64,000 nt of DNA, taken from the NCBI GenBank assembly GCA_013365325.1, contig JABVXV010000107.1, positions 62,001 through 126,000 on the forward strand. Direction: 5' to 3'. The position numbers and the translations under genes were made by a program. Position 1 is the first letter of the stretch. Each line of letters opens with the position of its first letter. Shown one piece after another: positions 1-11,931 of this stretch. This DNA is from Dipetalonema caudispina. Taxonomy: Eukaryota > Nematoda > Chromadorea > Rhabditida > Onchocercidae. A model generated the notes under the pieces. It made no database searches, was not told the DNA's origin, and saw only the letters and a program-made list of their open reading frames with translations.

Positions 1-178
1 TCTTAAATAAAATCAAATTTTTTAGGATAATTTATTTATGAAAAGATATGTATTTTCAAATAATTAATTGAAGCTAAGTGTAAAAAGGAAATATTGAAAA
101 TCAGTAGGAGCAATTAAATGCTATCTGACTGTAAATAATAAGAAAATGACAGCATCTCCATGTTGTTGCATATATTAC

Positions 179-3100
179 CTAAGGCTTTAAACCCAATTAA
201 AGCCATTTTTTCTACTGTGCACACTAATTGGCGGTTCGGCCGTCTAATGATGAATCTAGGCAATATATATATATATATATGACCTTTACTAGATGGGTCA
301 GAACGTATCATGAACTTGACGATTAAATTGGATACATAGTACAGGACTCCAAATATTTAACTCTTACTTTGAAGTCATCATATTAAACACTGCCCAAGTA
401 ACATTAACGAGGAAACGATGACATCACTAGGACATTAATTATACTCAATAATCATTGTCACCTCACGATTAACCAGACTAGTTATGTAGCAAAAAGCAAA
501 AACTAGTTTGAAAGAAAAGAAAAAAGGAAAATATTATGTGTTATGCATAAAATTTATGTAATCTTTTTTTTAAATAATTTTGAAGGAGAAGAAAAAAAAG
601 AAATATGTTACCTTAGCAACGTTGAACAACGCAAAAATATTAATGGACTTTGCTCCAATAACTTCGACCAACTCGCTAACAAACACTGAATTTCGTCTTT
701 TAAAGCTTTTTCGTTATATCTAAGAAAAGATAAAGTAAGAACTTGGAAATTAAAAATTTGGAAAAAAAAGTATGAAACTTACAAGGTTTACATGATTTCA
801 TATTTTTTTAATATTTCAACTAGCAAATGAATTAAATTGAATGGTTGGAAGGCTAGCACTGTATTATACTATCTGTAGTAGATGGCTTATTCCCATAAAA
901 GAGCACTTTATTAGGTATTAGAGTAAATCTGCTCTTCTAATGTAAGATGTTTTAATGTATGCAACATATGATTCAATAATTAATGTATTTAATTTGAAAT
1001 GTCGTTTTATTATAAATAAGAGATATTTGTGGATGGAAAATTATTGGAGCTTGTTTACGCAAATGTCTTTTTTTTAAGGCAAATTCTGATGATACTACTA
1101 GGGAGAATTTTACCGTTTATAATACTATATTTAATTATTATATTGAACTACGTATTCAGCAACCGATTATAATCAATTAATATATCACTATTCGTTGAAA
1201 TTTTATTTTGATGAACAAGAATTGTTTCTGTTTGGATGCTAGACTTATCCCATACTCATTCTCATTGATCCTTAACTAGCTACAATTTTTCAAAATATTT
1301 CGGAAAATTTTAAACCTTCTCACAGAGGCACCAGCACTTTTCGCCGCAGATCCACGTGCATCGGATACTGATTGTGCTGTTCCCTGTTTCGCTCGGGTAA
1401 CATAACGATGGAAAGTCTTCTGTGCAATCAGTTTATGACTAAAATAAAATAGTAGATGAATTCATACGAAAATTCTCGTAAATCTCGCAACCTGACACAG
1501 ATCATTCAAATCGGAAACTACGCTTCTGCATCAGGAACTAATTTTATTGTATTTGATATTTCATGTGTAATATGGAAATAGACTCCCTTGCTGTTCGCAA
1601 TCTGTAATCCAGAAAGTTCAAACCAATGTTTAATCTTCCCATACATATGTCATAGTTTCCCTAGTTATACTTTATTTAGGAGTACCTGTACTATTATAGG
1701 CAAGGATTAAATCATTTCTTACTGGTAAATAAGTAAGGGTACAAAACTCTGGTAAGTCAAATGTGAATCTCGTAAGAATTACACAATTATGTCTTTTCGT
1801 TCCCTCAGCCAGAATGTTTCAGAATTCTAGATCTTAGATTACTAATTCTAGTGGACCAAAAATCCAGATCTTAGATTACTAATTCTAGTGGATTAAAAAT
1901 CTAAGTTTAAACAGATTGTACTCTTCACTTGACAGTAAGCAGACCTAACATTTGATACGAATTATTTCCATTATTCGAACTAATACTTACTTCCTGAAAA
2001 TTCCACCACCAAAATGGCCAGCAGAAAGCAGCAAAATAGCACAATCCAGTGGACGCTGGAACAAATTTTGTGATATAACCTCGTTTTTCAATAAAATACA
2101 TCGATATATAGAATACACCATTCCGTCGCTTACAAAATAAGCCTGAGCTCCACCCGTGAATGGCATTATTTCATCATCACTTTCTGTATCCAATGAGCTT
2201 AGCTGATCTGTAATAATGACCTCATTCATTCTTCTTTTTTTCATCATATCGACATAAAAGAAGCATTACTACTCACATCATGAAAAAGGTTTTAAAAAAT
2301 TATTTAAGAAGAAATTAGTTTCAGTTAACGTGAAGCTATATAGTAAGTTATAGACCTAATTCACAAGATGTAAAAATATTTCAAACCTAAACTATTTTTT
2401 TTTTTTTAATTAAAATAACAAATATTATTCAGTTGCATCTGTTCTGGATCGTGTTTTTTTTTTTTTTTTTTTTTAACTAAATTTTCGATAACCAACTGTT
2501 GTCGAATATTGTTTGCTCAAATTCATCCTCAGTAAGCAACGGTCGTCCTTGTAAGACTCGATGAAGATTATGTCGATGCCAGTCAGATTTATAATGAGCT
2601 ATTAAATCTGCGCGATCTTCTTCAATAGGTGCTTTACAAACTGTACATGTAAAACCTGCAAAATTGCATTTAAAAATCACCGTTCGTATTTCAAAAAAAC
2701 GATGAAATAATATTTGAACAGCCGCATGAAGTTAATGTAAAAATGGCGCACTTTGACTACACAAAAGCTATTAGTTCAAAAATGAATGAAATAGCATTAG
2801 CAATGTCGTAATTTAGCGTGAAATTATATAAAAGTGCTATAATTCGAATATAAAAACAGTAAACAGCCGAGATTTAATTCATAAATAATGAAATTAATAG
2901 AAACAATTTATGTAATACTAAACAATCAAGTGACTTTTCAATCCTAATTTCTCAGCAAATATTTAAATGTTGCCCTAATCTTTGAAAGACGCTTAAATTA
3001 CAAGAGATTTTTGATTTTTAAACTAAATTTATTGGGAAACGACAAGAAAAACTACCAGATTCGTGCTTCTCAAAACAAGATTCCATTGGTTCTACTGCTT

Positions 3101-3197
3101 CCGTAACACTAATAAAATTATACGGTTCCACCATAGCCTCAAACCAACGTGAATCACTGATCGAATAAGAGATCTTAGATGTTGTGGATTTCATCAT
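179..3197 (-). CDS. vms-1: VMS1/ANKZF1-type tRNA endonuclease of ribosome quality control, N-terminal part; runs off the left edge
   Basis: In this family the VLRF1 domain cleaves peptidyl-tRNA on stalled 60S ribosomes. Exons: 3197-3056, 2655-2497, 2207-1991, 1438-1316, 719-612 and probably 255-179. Visible parts are a C2H2 finger (C51, C54, H68, H74) followed by the family's WHRHNL and LLTEDEFE stretch, then the VLRF1 domain with CAILLLSAGHFGGGIF, HKLIAQKTFHRYVTRAKQGT and a GSAAKSAGAS segment, then YNEKALKDEI and the late IIRRPN motif. Phases agree from exon 1 to exon 5. The donor of exon 2 (GTTGGT) is weak. The join from exon 5 to exon 6 is doubtful, because about 20 family residues would be missing. 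The ankyrin repeats and VIM motif must lie beyond position 1. Exon 1 sits in the duplicated gap-flanking sequence. It is the last of six same-strand genes. Identity is firm; the 3' exon is not. Confidence 0.88.
1829..1902. repeat. Two-copy tandem repeat, 37-bp unit, in a VMS1 intron
   Basis: Units 1829-1865 and 1866-1902 both start AGATCTTAGATTACTAATTC and differ at three bases near their ends. The repeat lies in the intron between VMS1 exons 3 and 4 and has no evident coding role. Confidence 0.85.
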
Positions 3198-3432
3198 CAC
3201 ATAATATTACANNNNNNNNNNNNNNNNNNNNNNNNNNNNNNNNNNNNNNNNNNNNNNNNNNNNNNNNNNNNNNNNNNNNNNNNNNNNNNNNNNNNNNNNN
3301 NNNNNNNNNNNTCTACTGCTTCCGTAACACTAATAAAATTATACGGTTCCACCATAGCCTCAAACCAACGTGAATCACTGATCGAATAAGAGATCTTAGA
3401 TGTTGTGGATTTCATCATCACATAATATTACA
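3091..3432. other. Assembly gap of 100 N with duplicated 121-bp flanks
   Basis: Positions 3212-3311 are N. The 121 bases at 3091-3211 are repeated identically at 3312-3432, directly on both sides of the gap. The copies contain the start of VMS1 exon 1. An acceptor-like site (CTTTAG on the minus strand) lies just outside the right copy, while the rest of exon 1 continues only from the left copy. The simplest reading is one true copy split over two contig ends that overlap but were not merged. Confidence 0.9.
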
Positions 3433-4777
3433 CCTAATCCAGACCTAAAGAAGGAAATTTGACAGAACAACGTATAACATCAATATGATCTATTCAATTT
3501 TCTATAATTCTTATTTTTCATTTCTATTCCTTTCACAAAAAAAGTAATTTCTTAATTTAAATATGATAGATAGGTATTACATTGACAAGATATAATTCCA
3601 GTAATCAAAAAGAAAAAAATTCCATGGATTTAATATTATGATGCAAAACCAGGGAAAGTACCATAAACAGTCAAGAAAAGTATTACCGAAAGATTTCTTG
3701 AAGAATCTATGCCTTTTTACCGGAAAACAAAAAGAGTAACATATATGGTTGTCGATATTGCTAAAATATTTACAAGGTAATTAATCATAATTGGTAAATT
3801 CTTCATCTATATAATCTCGAGTGCCAAATGTGACCGTAACATTTATTATAATAAGTTCAAGTTCACTTCATCTTTGAATCTTTACACGAATTCACATACT
3901 TCAATAGTCAAAAAACAAGGCGGAAAATGGAATAATTCTAGAAGCAGAGAAATTACATAAAGGGTAAAGAATAAAATGTGGAAGGGTAAAGGCTAGAATA
4001 TTATTTCTACTCCAAATTCCAAATATTTGACGTTTCTAATTATTAATGCATACTTTGCAAAAACGTGATACAATTTCAAAAGATATACCATTTAATTTAA
4101 AATTTCAAACTTGTCTATGAGTGACAAATAGAATGAATCTTACTGAAATTGCTGTTTCTTTGAATTAAAATTTACATACAAAACTTTCACGGTAATAAAG
4201 GAGGTAAATAAGGAGTTTTCTTTTTGGAATGAATAACAGCGCATGACAACGTCAATGACATAGAATTTCCAAATGAGTATCTTTAAATTGAAAAAAAGAA
4301 ACCTATGAAATTTTTATAAAATTATACAACAATACACGAGAAAATAACCAACCATAGAGAACATCACAGATGGAGATCGGTCCAAAAGAAAGCATCATAC
4401 ATGAAATCAATAACATAACTATGTTCTTCGAAGATAACTAATCTTCGTAAGTAAAAAAAGTCTATAATATTTGATTTTTCAACTTAAACTAAATTTTAAA
4501 CGCTGATCAAACAATATTTTCATGGCTCATAGATGAGGAATTTTTCGAAAACTTCACTTATGCTAGAATTAGTAAATCCTGACGTAAATGCGAGCAACAT
4601 CACAGTTCTATTAGTGACATTAGAAGATCCAACAGAGAATAAGCATCTAAGATGAAATAAAAAGACATAAGCCAAAGAAGTAATGGAAATTTTAGCCTCG
4701 CTGTATACAGCGAAAAAGGACAGAAAATGGCACATAAATGATTGGTTTAGATAAAGAAATTTGATTGAGATCAACAT
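3433..4777. other. Intergenic stretch between NSE4 and VMS1
   Basis: No convincing exon seen on either strand. A minus-strand open frame at 4520-4777 lies just behind the NSE4 stop and has the composition expected of 3' untranslated sequence. Confidence 0.6.
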
Positions 4778-7700
4778 TTAATCATTAGTTATAATAGGGT
4801 TCCTGATACCCAACAACTTGACTACTTCTTGCCAATCATTATAGCTAAAACTTATAACACCACGACTGTCTTGAACAGCACTATCTTCGAGAGCTTTTCT
4901 TTCAGCATTACCAATTAGACCTAAAAATTTCCAACTTTCAAACTAGAAATATACAACTTACACAAAAAGTATATAAAATATTCTATATATCAACATTTTG
5001 TATTGCAAAACTTACTCAAATATGGCATGTTATCATCGCCAATATCCAATCCAACTTTATTTTCCTTTAATAAAAATGATGTGTAAAAAGCATTTGCCAC
5101 AGAGCGCGAAAAATCCGTCGGATGGAAACAAAATTCAAAATAATTAATTGATTTCGTATTACGCTGCTTTAAACAACTTTTCAAACAGTGCATGACATTG
5201 TCGAGCTGCTTAGCAAGCGGATCAGTTCGTCGTTGCAGTTCTTCCTCCTACAAAAGTCATCCTACTTTTTTCCAGATTTTACATCAGAAATCTTTTTTCT
5301 TTAATCATTTTCATGGTTTTCAAAAATCATACATTTTAAAAATTAAATATAATTACTCACCGATACAACTTTTCACCAATGTTCTATTTACCAGTTGAAG
5401 CGTAGAGATTTTGGAATAAACAAAGCAGTAAATACAACTTCAATTGTCTTATTAACATTGACCATTTTTATAAAATTTGAGTGGATTTCAGCCGTCAGCT
5501 TCTTAGGTGATCACTCAACCCGTTACTCATCCTTATAATTGAAAGAAATATTTCTCACTGTCAATTACTTACTTCAACTTCCTGTAACTGCACGATTTCT
5601 CCATTCCCTCTTAATTTTGTCTTTTCTGTTTTCTTTCTGGCATTCTTTTCCAATTTTTGAAATTGTTCATCCAACTCTTTTGGAATTTTCTCCAACAATA
5701 ATGGACCACTAAATGATAAGAAATATTTGTGGTTTATTAACAGAAAAAACTGCTGGTCAATGTGGTAAATCTATGAGAATATCACAAAGAGTGGGTCAAT
5801 CACGATATCGTGTATTTTACTAAAATATTCAGAACAGTGCTTTTTCTGTAAAAGAATTGATAAGAATTGGCTTTAAAGTTTAAAATACCACTGCCGAAAA
5901 CTTATTTCAGTCAAACTTTAAAAAGCTAGTTCTTTAAATCTAGTTGAACTAACCAATCAACAAATTCAACAATTTTTGTCAATTACTAAATGTCTGGTAA
6001 AACTTCTTAATGAGTCCTTTTAATTGAAGCTTGCCAAAAACTGGACCAATGCAAAAAAAAAATTACAGGCATGATAAAGCAGGTGGAAGATTGAGGACAT
6101 TATCCATAAAACGGCTGCCGAATGCTGCCCAGCTTGATTGCTGATTATCAAGGGTTGTTTTTCCATTTTCTTCGACCAAACCACATTCATTTTTCAAAAA
6201 AGTTGTCTGGAAACAATCATTTTAGACCACGAATTTTTTTAGCTCTAATAAGTGGTGTATTTTTTTAAAAAAAAATATGATTCGCCAAATTTCGGTCCTA
6301 AATCTCAATATCGAAGCTTCGATTCACGCTCAAAAACTATCGATTAAAGATGCTATTCGAATAAACAAATGAAGCAAGAATCCATGACCCCACATGCTAT
6401 AATCCCCGTGCAGTCAAAATTCTTACATGCTCATGGTTTGAAAAGGTTTGTTTCGGTTTAAGTATTTAAATTTGATGGAGAAAAATAAAAATGATTACTG
6501 ACTCATTCTGCACCATAAACTCGATGTTTCACGGCAATTTAAATTCAAATCTGGATTTCACAACTTATGCTATGAATAGCAAAATTATTTCCCTCATCCA
6601 CTTTTCTAACCGTGCATTCTTTCTATCAGCACTATCGTTATCACCATACTCATTCTAGTTCGTTATTACGTTTATTTCAATTATCATTAATTTATGGACT
6701 AGTTCGATAGCAATATATTGAAGGTAAACAGGAACGAAACAGAAAAGAAAAAGGTTCAACACATTTATTCGCTTTGCTACTACGCGGGTTGTTTCGTTTT
6801 TTTCTTTTTTTTTTCTTTTTTTCTTACTTAAGGTCTCTTTGTAAAAAATTTTAAAGATTACTATGTAAATTATTTCATAAAATACTCAAAGGTAGCCAAA
6901 ATAACTGAGAATGTAAACAATAAAGAATTTGAATAATACAAAATATTCCCTTAAAGAAGTGTTCAATAATGACTAATTAAGCCTCATTATGCAGTCATCG
7001 ACAGGGAAAGAAAAAAAAATCAAGTTATGAGTCCCAAATAATTGTGGTAAGCTCCAAAGTAGTGATCTGACCTCTTGCAATCAATCAGCAAAGGTTTTAA
7101 CCAAAATGAACCAACAAAAAAATCTATAGTCTGGTGATGTCACATAATGAATTTATGGAACATTGTTATGATATAACATTGATTTACCAAAAGTACCCTT
7201 AAATATCAAACGGTACGAACAAAATCATAAAGTGCTCGAACGAATTTAGGAAAGTAAAATTACTTTACCCTATTACGAAGTCAAATTTTACAAAATAAAA
7301 TTTTCAAACATACCAATGTTTGAACAAAAGAATGTAAAGTAATCGTTTTCTTCGCTGAATCCTTATGAAAATTTTGAACTTCTGTGACAATAAGTTTGGA
7401 TAAGGATTTCGTTAATTTCGCATCTGTCATCATATAACGACAAGATTGAGTCTGAAAAATTATTCCATTTTTAATTCACTCACAATCATTTTAAGAAATC
7501 CCAAAACTACTATAGCATAGCCTTATAAAGGACAGAAAAAAAGAAAATTCAACCTTAGCGAAATTTTCTTCTAAGTTATTGGTCTGTTGCAAATACTTTT
7601 GAGAACGAAGATCATCATTCTTTTCGCAACCTTCGCACACTTCCATTGTCAATTCTGAAATGAACATCAACCAGAAGGCTAAAATAATATTAACTGCGAT

Positions 7701-8190
7701 TTTATGCAACTATAAAACTATTCACTGCAATTCACTTTCAATACATTTTTCACAATATATTACAGGGAAATTTTAACCTCGACAAAATGATTACTCAAAC
7801 AACAATTTTATTCAGCCTTCGTAAAATTTATTCACATGATTTTATTGGATAATTATTCTTCCAGATGCAAGATCACTAATACTACGAAGTGAAACTTAAG
7901 AGTTTTAGATGAAACAAGAATCTTATGCTTCATCTGAAAACAACAATTAGCCAAATCTATAATTCAGGATTACATTGAAATCTCAAATCCTGATCATAAC
8001 TATGTAATCGTAATAAAGAAAGCAATCTTTAAATCGCAAAAATTTATAAAAAAAAAAAAAAGAAGCTAAACTGACTATCAATTTTTTCGCATAATTGTTG
8101 TGCTACTTCATGATATTGCAGTTCATTTTCTTCATCATTACTGGTACCACATTGGTCAGTATCTTCCGGTGTTTCCAAATCTTCGTCCAT
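4778..8190 (-). CDS. NSMCE4: NSE4, kleisin-like subunit of the SMC5/6 complex
   Basis: In the family this subunit bridges the SMC5 and SMC6 heads and partners NSE1/NSE3 in DNA repair in the nucleus. Exons: 8190-8076, 7654-7554, 7451-7314, 6206-6067, 5708-5573, 5247-5016, 4920-4778; 1005 nt, 334 aa, all phases agree. Best evidence is the C-terminal domain: INYFEFCFHPTDFSRSVANA followed by FYTSFLLKENKVGLDIGDD, then SYNDWQEVVKLLGIRNP at the end. The N-terminal half has the acidic start and the YLQQTNNLEENF helix that precedes the family's N-terminal domain. Length is near that of the human protein. The start is uncertain: the first in-frame ATG is 8190, but the frame is open to about 8260 without an ATG, and an acceptor followed by a short out-of-frame ATG lies at about 8300. 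The pyrophosphatase gene is upstream on the same strand, about 1.2 kb away. Confidence 0.86.
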
Positions 8191-9368
8191 TGGTACTAGC
8201 AACTCACTGAATCTTTTTTTTTTAGTATATGGTAGTTCCGAGGTATCTTCCCCTATCACTTATTTGTATATCCGGTTGAAAAATCTTTCATTGCCTAATA
8301 CAGAGAATAGGCAAGAGAAAGGGAGAATGATTACCAAATGAAATAGCATTGCTAAACATTTAACATTCATTACGGTAATTATGAATTAAAACGAATTACC
8401 CATACTTTGTATAGGGTAAAAATTTTTTTAAATTTAAAATTGAGAACAACTGCAATCCTCTATAGCAAATTTAAATAATAACAACATTCCGAAGCTAAAG
8501 AAAGAAAATTGTTAATACTGAAATTCTCGCAAGTTTCCTTTTTTTTTTTTTTTGTTCTCGTAAAGATAAACGTACATGCACTGCAAGCAGTATAGAGAAT
8601 TCTACAGATTAATGAACCTTCATTATTTTTTATTACTCAATTTTAAATATTTTAATTCTATACGAGACAGTTTTTATCAATGAATAAATAGAAAATAAAG
8701 AAGTAATAACAATGTATCAACCTTTTATTAGGATAACAATTTAATAAAGTATGACAACCACAAAAAATAGGATATTAATCAATCATTCAAATAAATCAGA
8801 TATTATCTGGAAAAAAAAAAAAAGTAATAAGTGCTAGCCATAAAAAGGAATCTTTAGGAAAACCCATAAAATTAAAGAAAAAAAAGTAAACAATATAAAT
8901 GATACAGTGACAGTATAACGTAGGCATAAATTTTCATGGGAACATTTATATGACATTGAAGTTGATCATGTTGAAATATGTTTTAACTCATATTTTGCTT
9001 CATTGAGTTATAAAAGATAATGTCATTAACTTTTTGCTACAATATTACCTGCTAACATGGTGTAAGATAGGATAAAGATAATGTAGAAATCTGAATATTT
9101 CGAAAATTTGGGAAAGAAGATTTGGTAAACGGTTGTCGAATAATGCATTTAATAGTCTTCCTAAAAATTTCCCTTTTTTTTTTCTTATTCCCTTGAAGGC
9201 TAAATAAAATTTTAACATTTATAAATTAGTTTGTCATTTTTGATTAATCTGATTGGGAAGAAATTAGACATAATAATTATTATCTACTTAGAGCGGTAAT
9301 AATGAAGGAATACTGACACAAAATGGGTCAGAAATTAGAAAAGGTCAAGCAAAGGAATGGAATCCAAA
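8191..9368. other. Spacer between pyrophosphatase and NSE4
   Basis: Holds the 3' UTR of the upstream pyrophosphatase gene and the 5' leader of NSE4, with poly-A/T tracts. No other gene seen. Confidence 0.6.
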
Positions 9369-10800
9369 TTACTCGCTAATATAATGCCATTTATCCAGTT
9401 TTTTCTTGGGAACATCTTTAACACCACCTGCTGATGGTTGTTGAGCAATGATTTTTTGCCAATTATCACTGCTTGCCAGATGCGCTGCTCCATCGATACG
9501 ATACGTCATTTCAGTATTCAACTGTGGTGATGGTTCTTTGATAAGACGCTTCCAGAATTCATGCGTTTCAGAAATAATACCTAAAAGTTTGCATGTTTAA
9601 CTACGAACATCAATTTTACTGAAAATTTCACTGAAACATTGAATCCTAACAAATGATACGTAAAAGATCATTTTTACACCAGAATTAGACAGAAATTTGA
9701 AAAATAAAATAAATGATAGAATTTAATGAAATGATCGATTCAAATTAACCTTAATAAGTTCAAGTTAGAATCAACCTAAATCTATTTAGATTAATTACCA
9801 TCGAATATCTTAATATAACATAATCTTTAAATCAGTAGTGATACCAATAACGAAACTGATAACAATTCAAACTAAAGTCTCAAACTTAAACTCACATTAC
9901 TTGACTCAACCTAGCAATCAATACCCTCCCAATCCGAATAATCTTATCTAGAATTCAACTCATCGAATTAACGAAAGCAATTAGAATCATTTTAACATCC
10001 GTTCCTATCATTCAGTTAATATAAAAAATACCATGTGCAAAATCAGCATCCTTGAATAATCCATTAAACGCAAATTGGTTGGCTGGTTTACCTGCCGGAA
10101 TTTTATAGTTCCGGAACCATTCACGTGTTGCTTTTAATAGACCAGGAAAATGTTTTTCTACATCTTTAATCTCATTAATCTGATCTGCTTTCTCATCCGT
10201 TACATCGATAGCAATCAATTTCCAATCCGTTTCACCCTCATCAATCAATGCAATAACACCAACAACTTTCACTGATATCACATCACCACGACGATGAATT
10301 TTAGAACCAATTTCGATTATATCAATTGGATCATTATCACCACAAGCTCCTGTAGCTGGATCTAAATGCTTGGGATCTTCCCATGTTTGCGGGAGAGCAC
10401 CATAGTTCCAAATATAACCTTTGAATGGGAAAAAATTATCCACAAATCGTGGTTCACCATTCTTCACATCTTGTTTAATTGGTGTCATCGATTCCTTTGT
10501 TGATATTTCCATTTTAGCATTTGTCCATCGTGGAATTTCAATTATCATATTGTAAATTTTTTTCGTTTCATCCACAAATAATGGTATATCATGCCATGGT
10601 GAAATATGAGAACCATTTTGATCCTTGAAATATACTCTATAATCCAAACCATATAATGAACCAAATTCTTCGGTAGTATATTTTCCAGAAGACATTGATA
10701 ATTGCTGGATACTTTTAGAAAAATAAGGAAAAAATACTGGCACTGGTGGAAATATTGTCTTCGTTAGGAAAAGTAATATGCTTTTACACAATATTCGCAT
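9369..10800 (-). CDS. pyp-1: Soluble inorganic pyrophosphatase (family I)
   Basis: Hydrolyses pyrophosphate to two phosphates with Mg2+, pulling biosynthetic reactions forward. Exons 10800-10032 and 9580-9369 join as H-G-I-I-S; 981 nt, 326 aa. The family I signature DNDPID is at about residues 155-160, with the ERPF-like start of the core ([13 protein letters not shown]) and the C-terminal [10 protein letters not shown] helix region. Two starts are possible. ATG 10800 adds a 35-residue basic and hydrophobic leader ([12 protein letters not shown]...) that looks like a mitochondrial or secretory presequence. ATG 10695 begins [12 protein letters not shown] and would give a 291-aa cytosolic form. 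A good acceptor (TTTATTTTCAG) ends at 10866, upstream of both, and fits spliced-leader addition. The frame upstream of 10800 has no ATG. Confidence 0.96.
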
Positions 10801-11931
10801 AAAAGAATGCTGAATATGTAGTCGATAGTATATTCGATTTTTCAATCGGAATGAATAAAAAAAAACTGAAAATAAATGAAATATAGGAAGTAATTTCACT
10901 AATTTATCTTCATAAAATCATCCATTCATTGGCTTAAGGTTAATAATCTCGAAGAGAGCTGGCCAATAATCTCGTCCAGTGCGTCATGACATCAACAAAT
11001 CAATGAAAAATTCATATCATTTCAATTCCTATTTTTAATGTTTCCATATTTGAATTTTCTTTGTGAATGTATTAATCACGAAAGCAAGTCGCTAAAAAAA
11101 ATGATTAAAGCATAACAGTAGCTCACTCAAACGTTTTTAAATCAAATAATATACTGAATATGATATTATATCGAATACGATCAGTAATAATTTTGGTAAA
11201 TTGCAAAAGAACTTGTTATGGGCTGGAGTTAATATCAAAATATAAGAAATGGAATTTCACATGGAATGGTCAACTCAATATAACAGGCAGTGAAAAACTG
11301 ACAAACGAACTGTTGACGTCATTTACTTTTTTGAAGAAAGCAAAACTACAACAACAATCACTTTCCTAATACTCTTTTTAAATATCGGTAGAACTTTAAA
11401 CTAGCAAAAGCTTTAAACGAAGCTTGATTAGTATAACGCGAGGCTTCATTACTTATTTTCCCTCAACACTTAATTTTGCATGCTATCTCTCGAACATTTA
11501 AGACATCTAAAAATATGAACGATACTAAATTAGCTTTGAGGGAAAACATCAGAATCAAATTTATCCTATTTCAGATCAGCTGGATAATTTCAAGTTAAAC
11601 CCGCATTTCCAGAAAAGAAAGAAAAAATAAGTAAAATATTTCAGCATTCGAATATTAAATCAAGGATTATAAAAAATATAATTTGAGAATAATTTTGAAG
11701 CAGTGATTCTTCCCGTCAACAATAATTGACGCATGAGACACCCTTTTTTAATACTTCCGTCACCAAAGAAGCGAATATAAAGGAAATAATCATAAAAGAC
11801 GAGTTTTTTTCCAACTCTTTCTAAAAACTTCACATAAATCTTTTATATTGATCTTTTCAGCTTTCACCAAAACTATATTTGTTACAATACAATACAACAA
11901 TACCACTAGCTACGAATCAGGTGTATACTTA
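10801..11931. other. Spacer between APC2 and pyrophosphatase
   Basis: Contains the presumed trans-splice acceptor of the pyrophosphatase gene near 10866 and the APC2 3' UTR. The small plus-strand frame at 11160-11369 has no supporting splice or domain signal. Confidence 0.55.

Noticed and set aside
3179..3421. Frames running through the N gap on both strands
   Set aside because: Artefacts of translating N; the flanks are the duplicated VMS1 exon 1.
4520..4777. 85-codon minus-strand frame
   Set aside because: Starts right at the NSE4 stop, has no acceptor or motif, and is best explained as 3' UTR.
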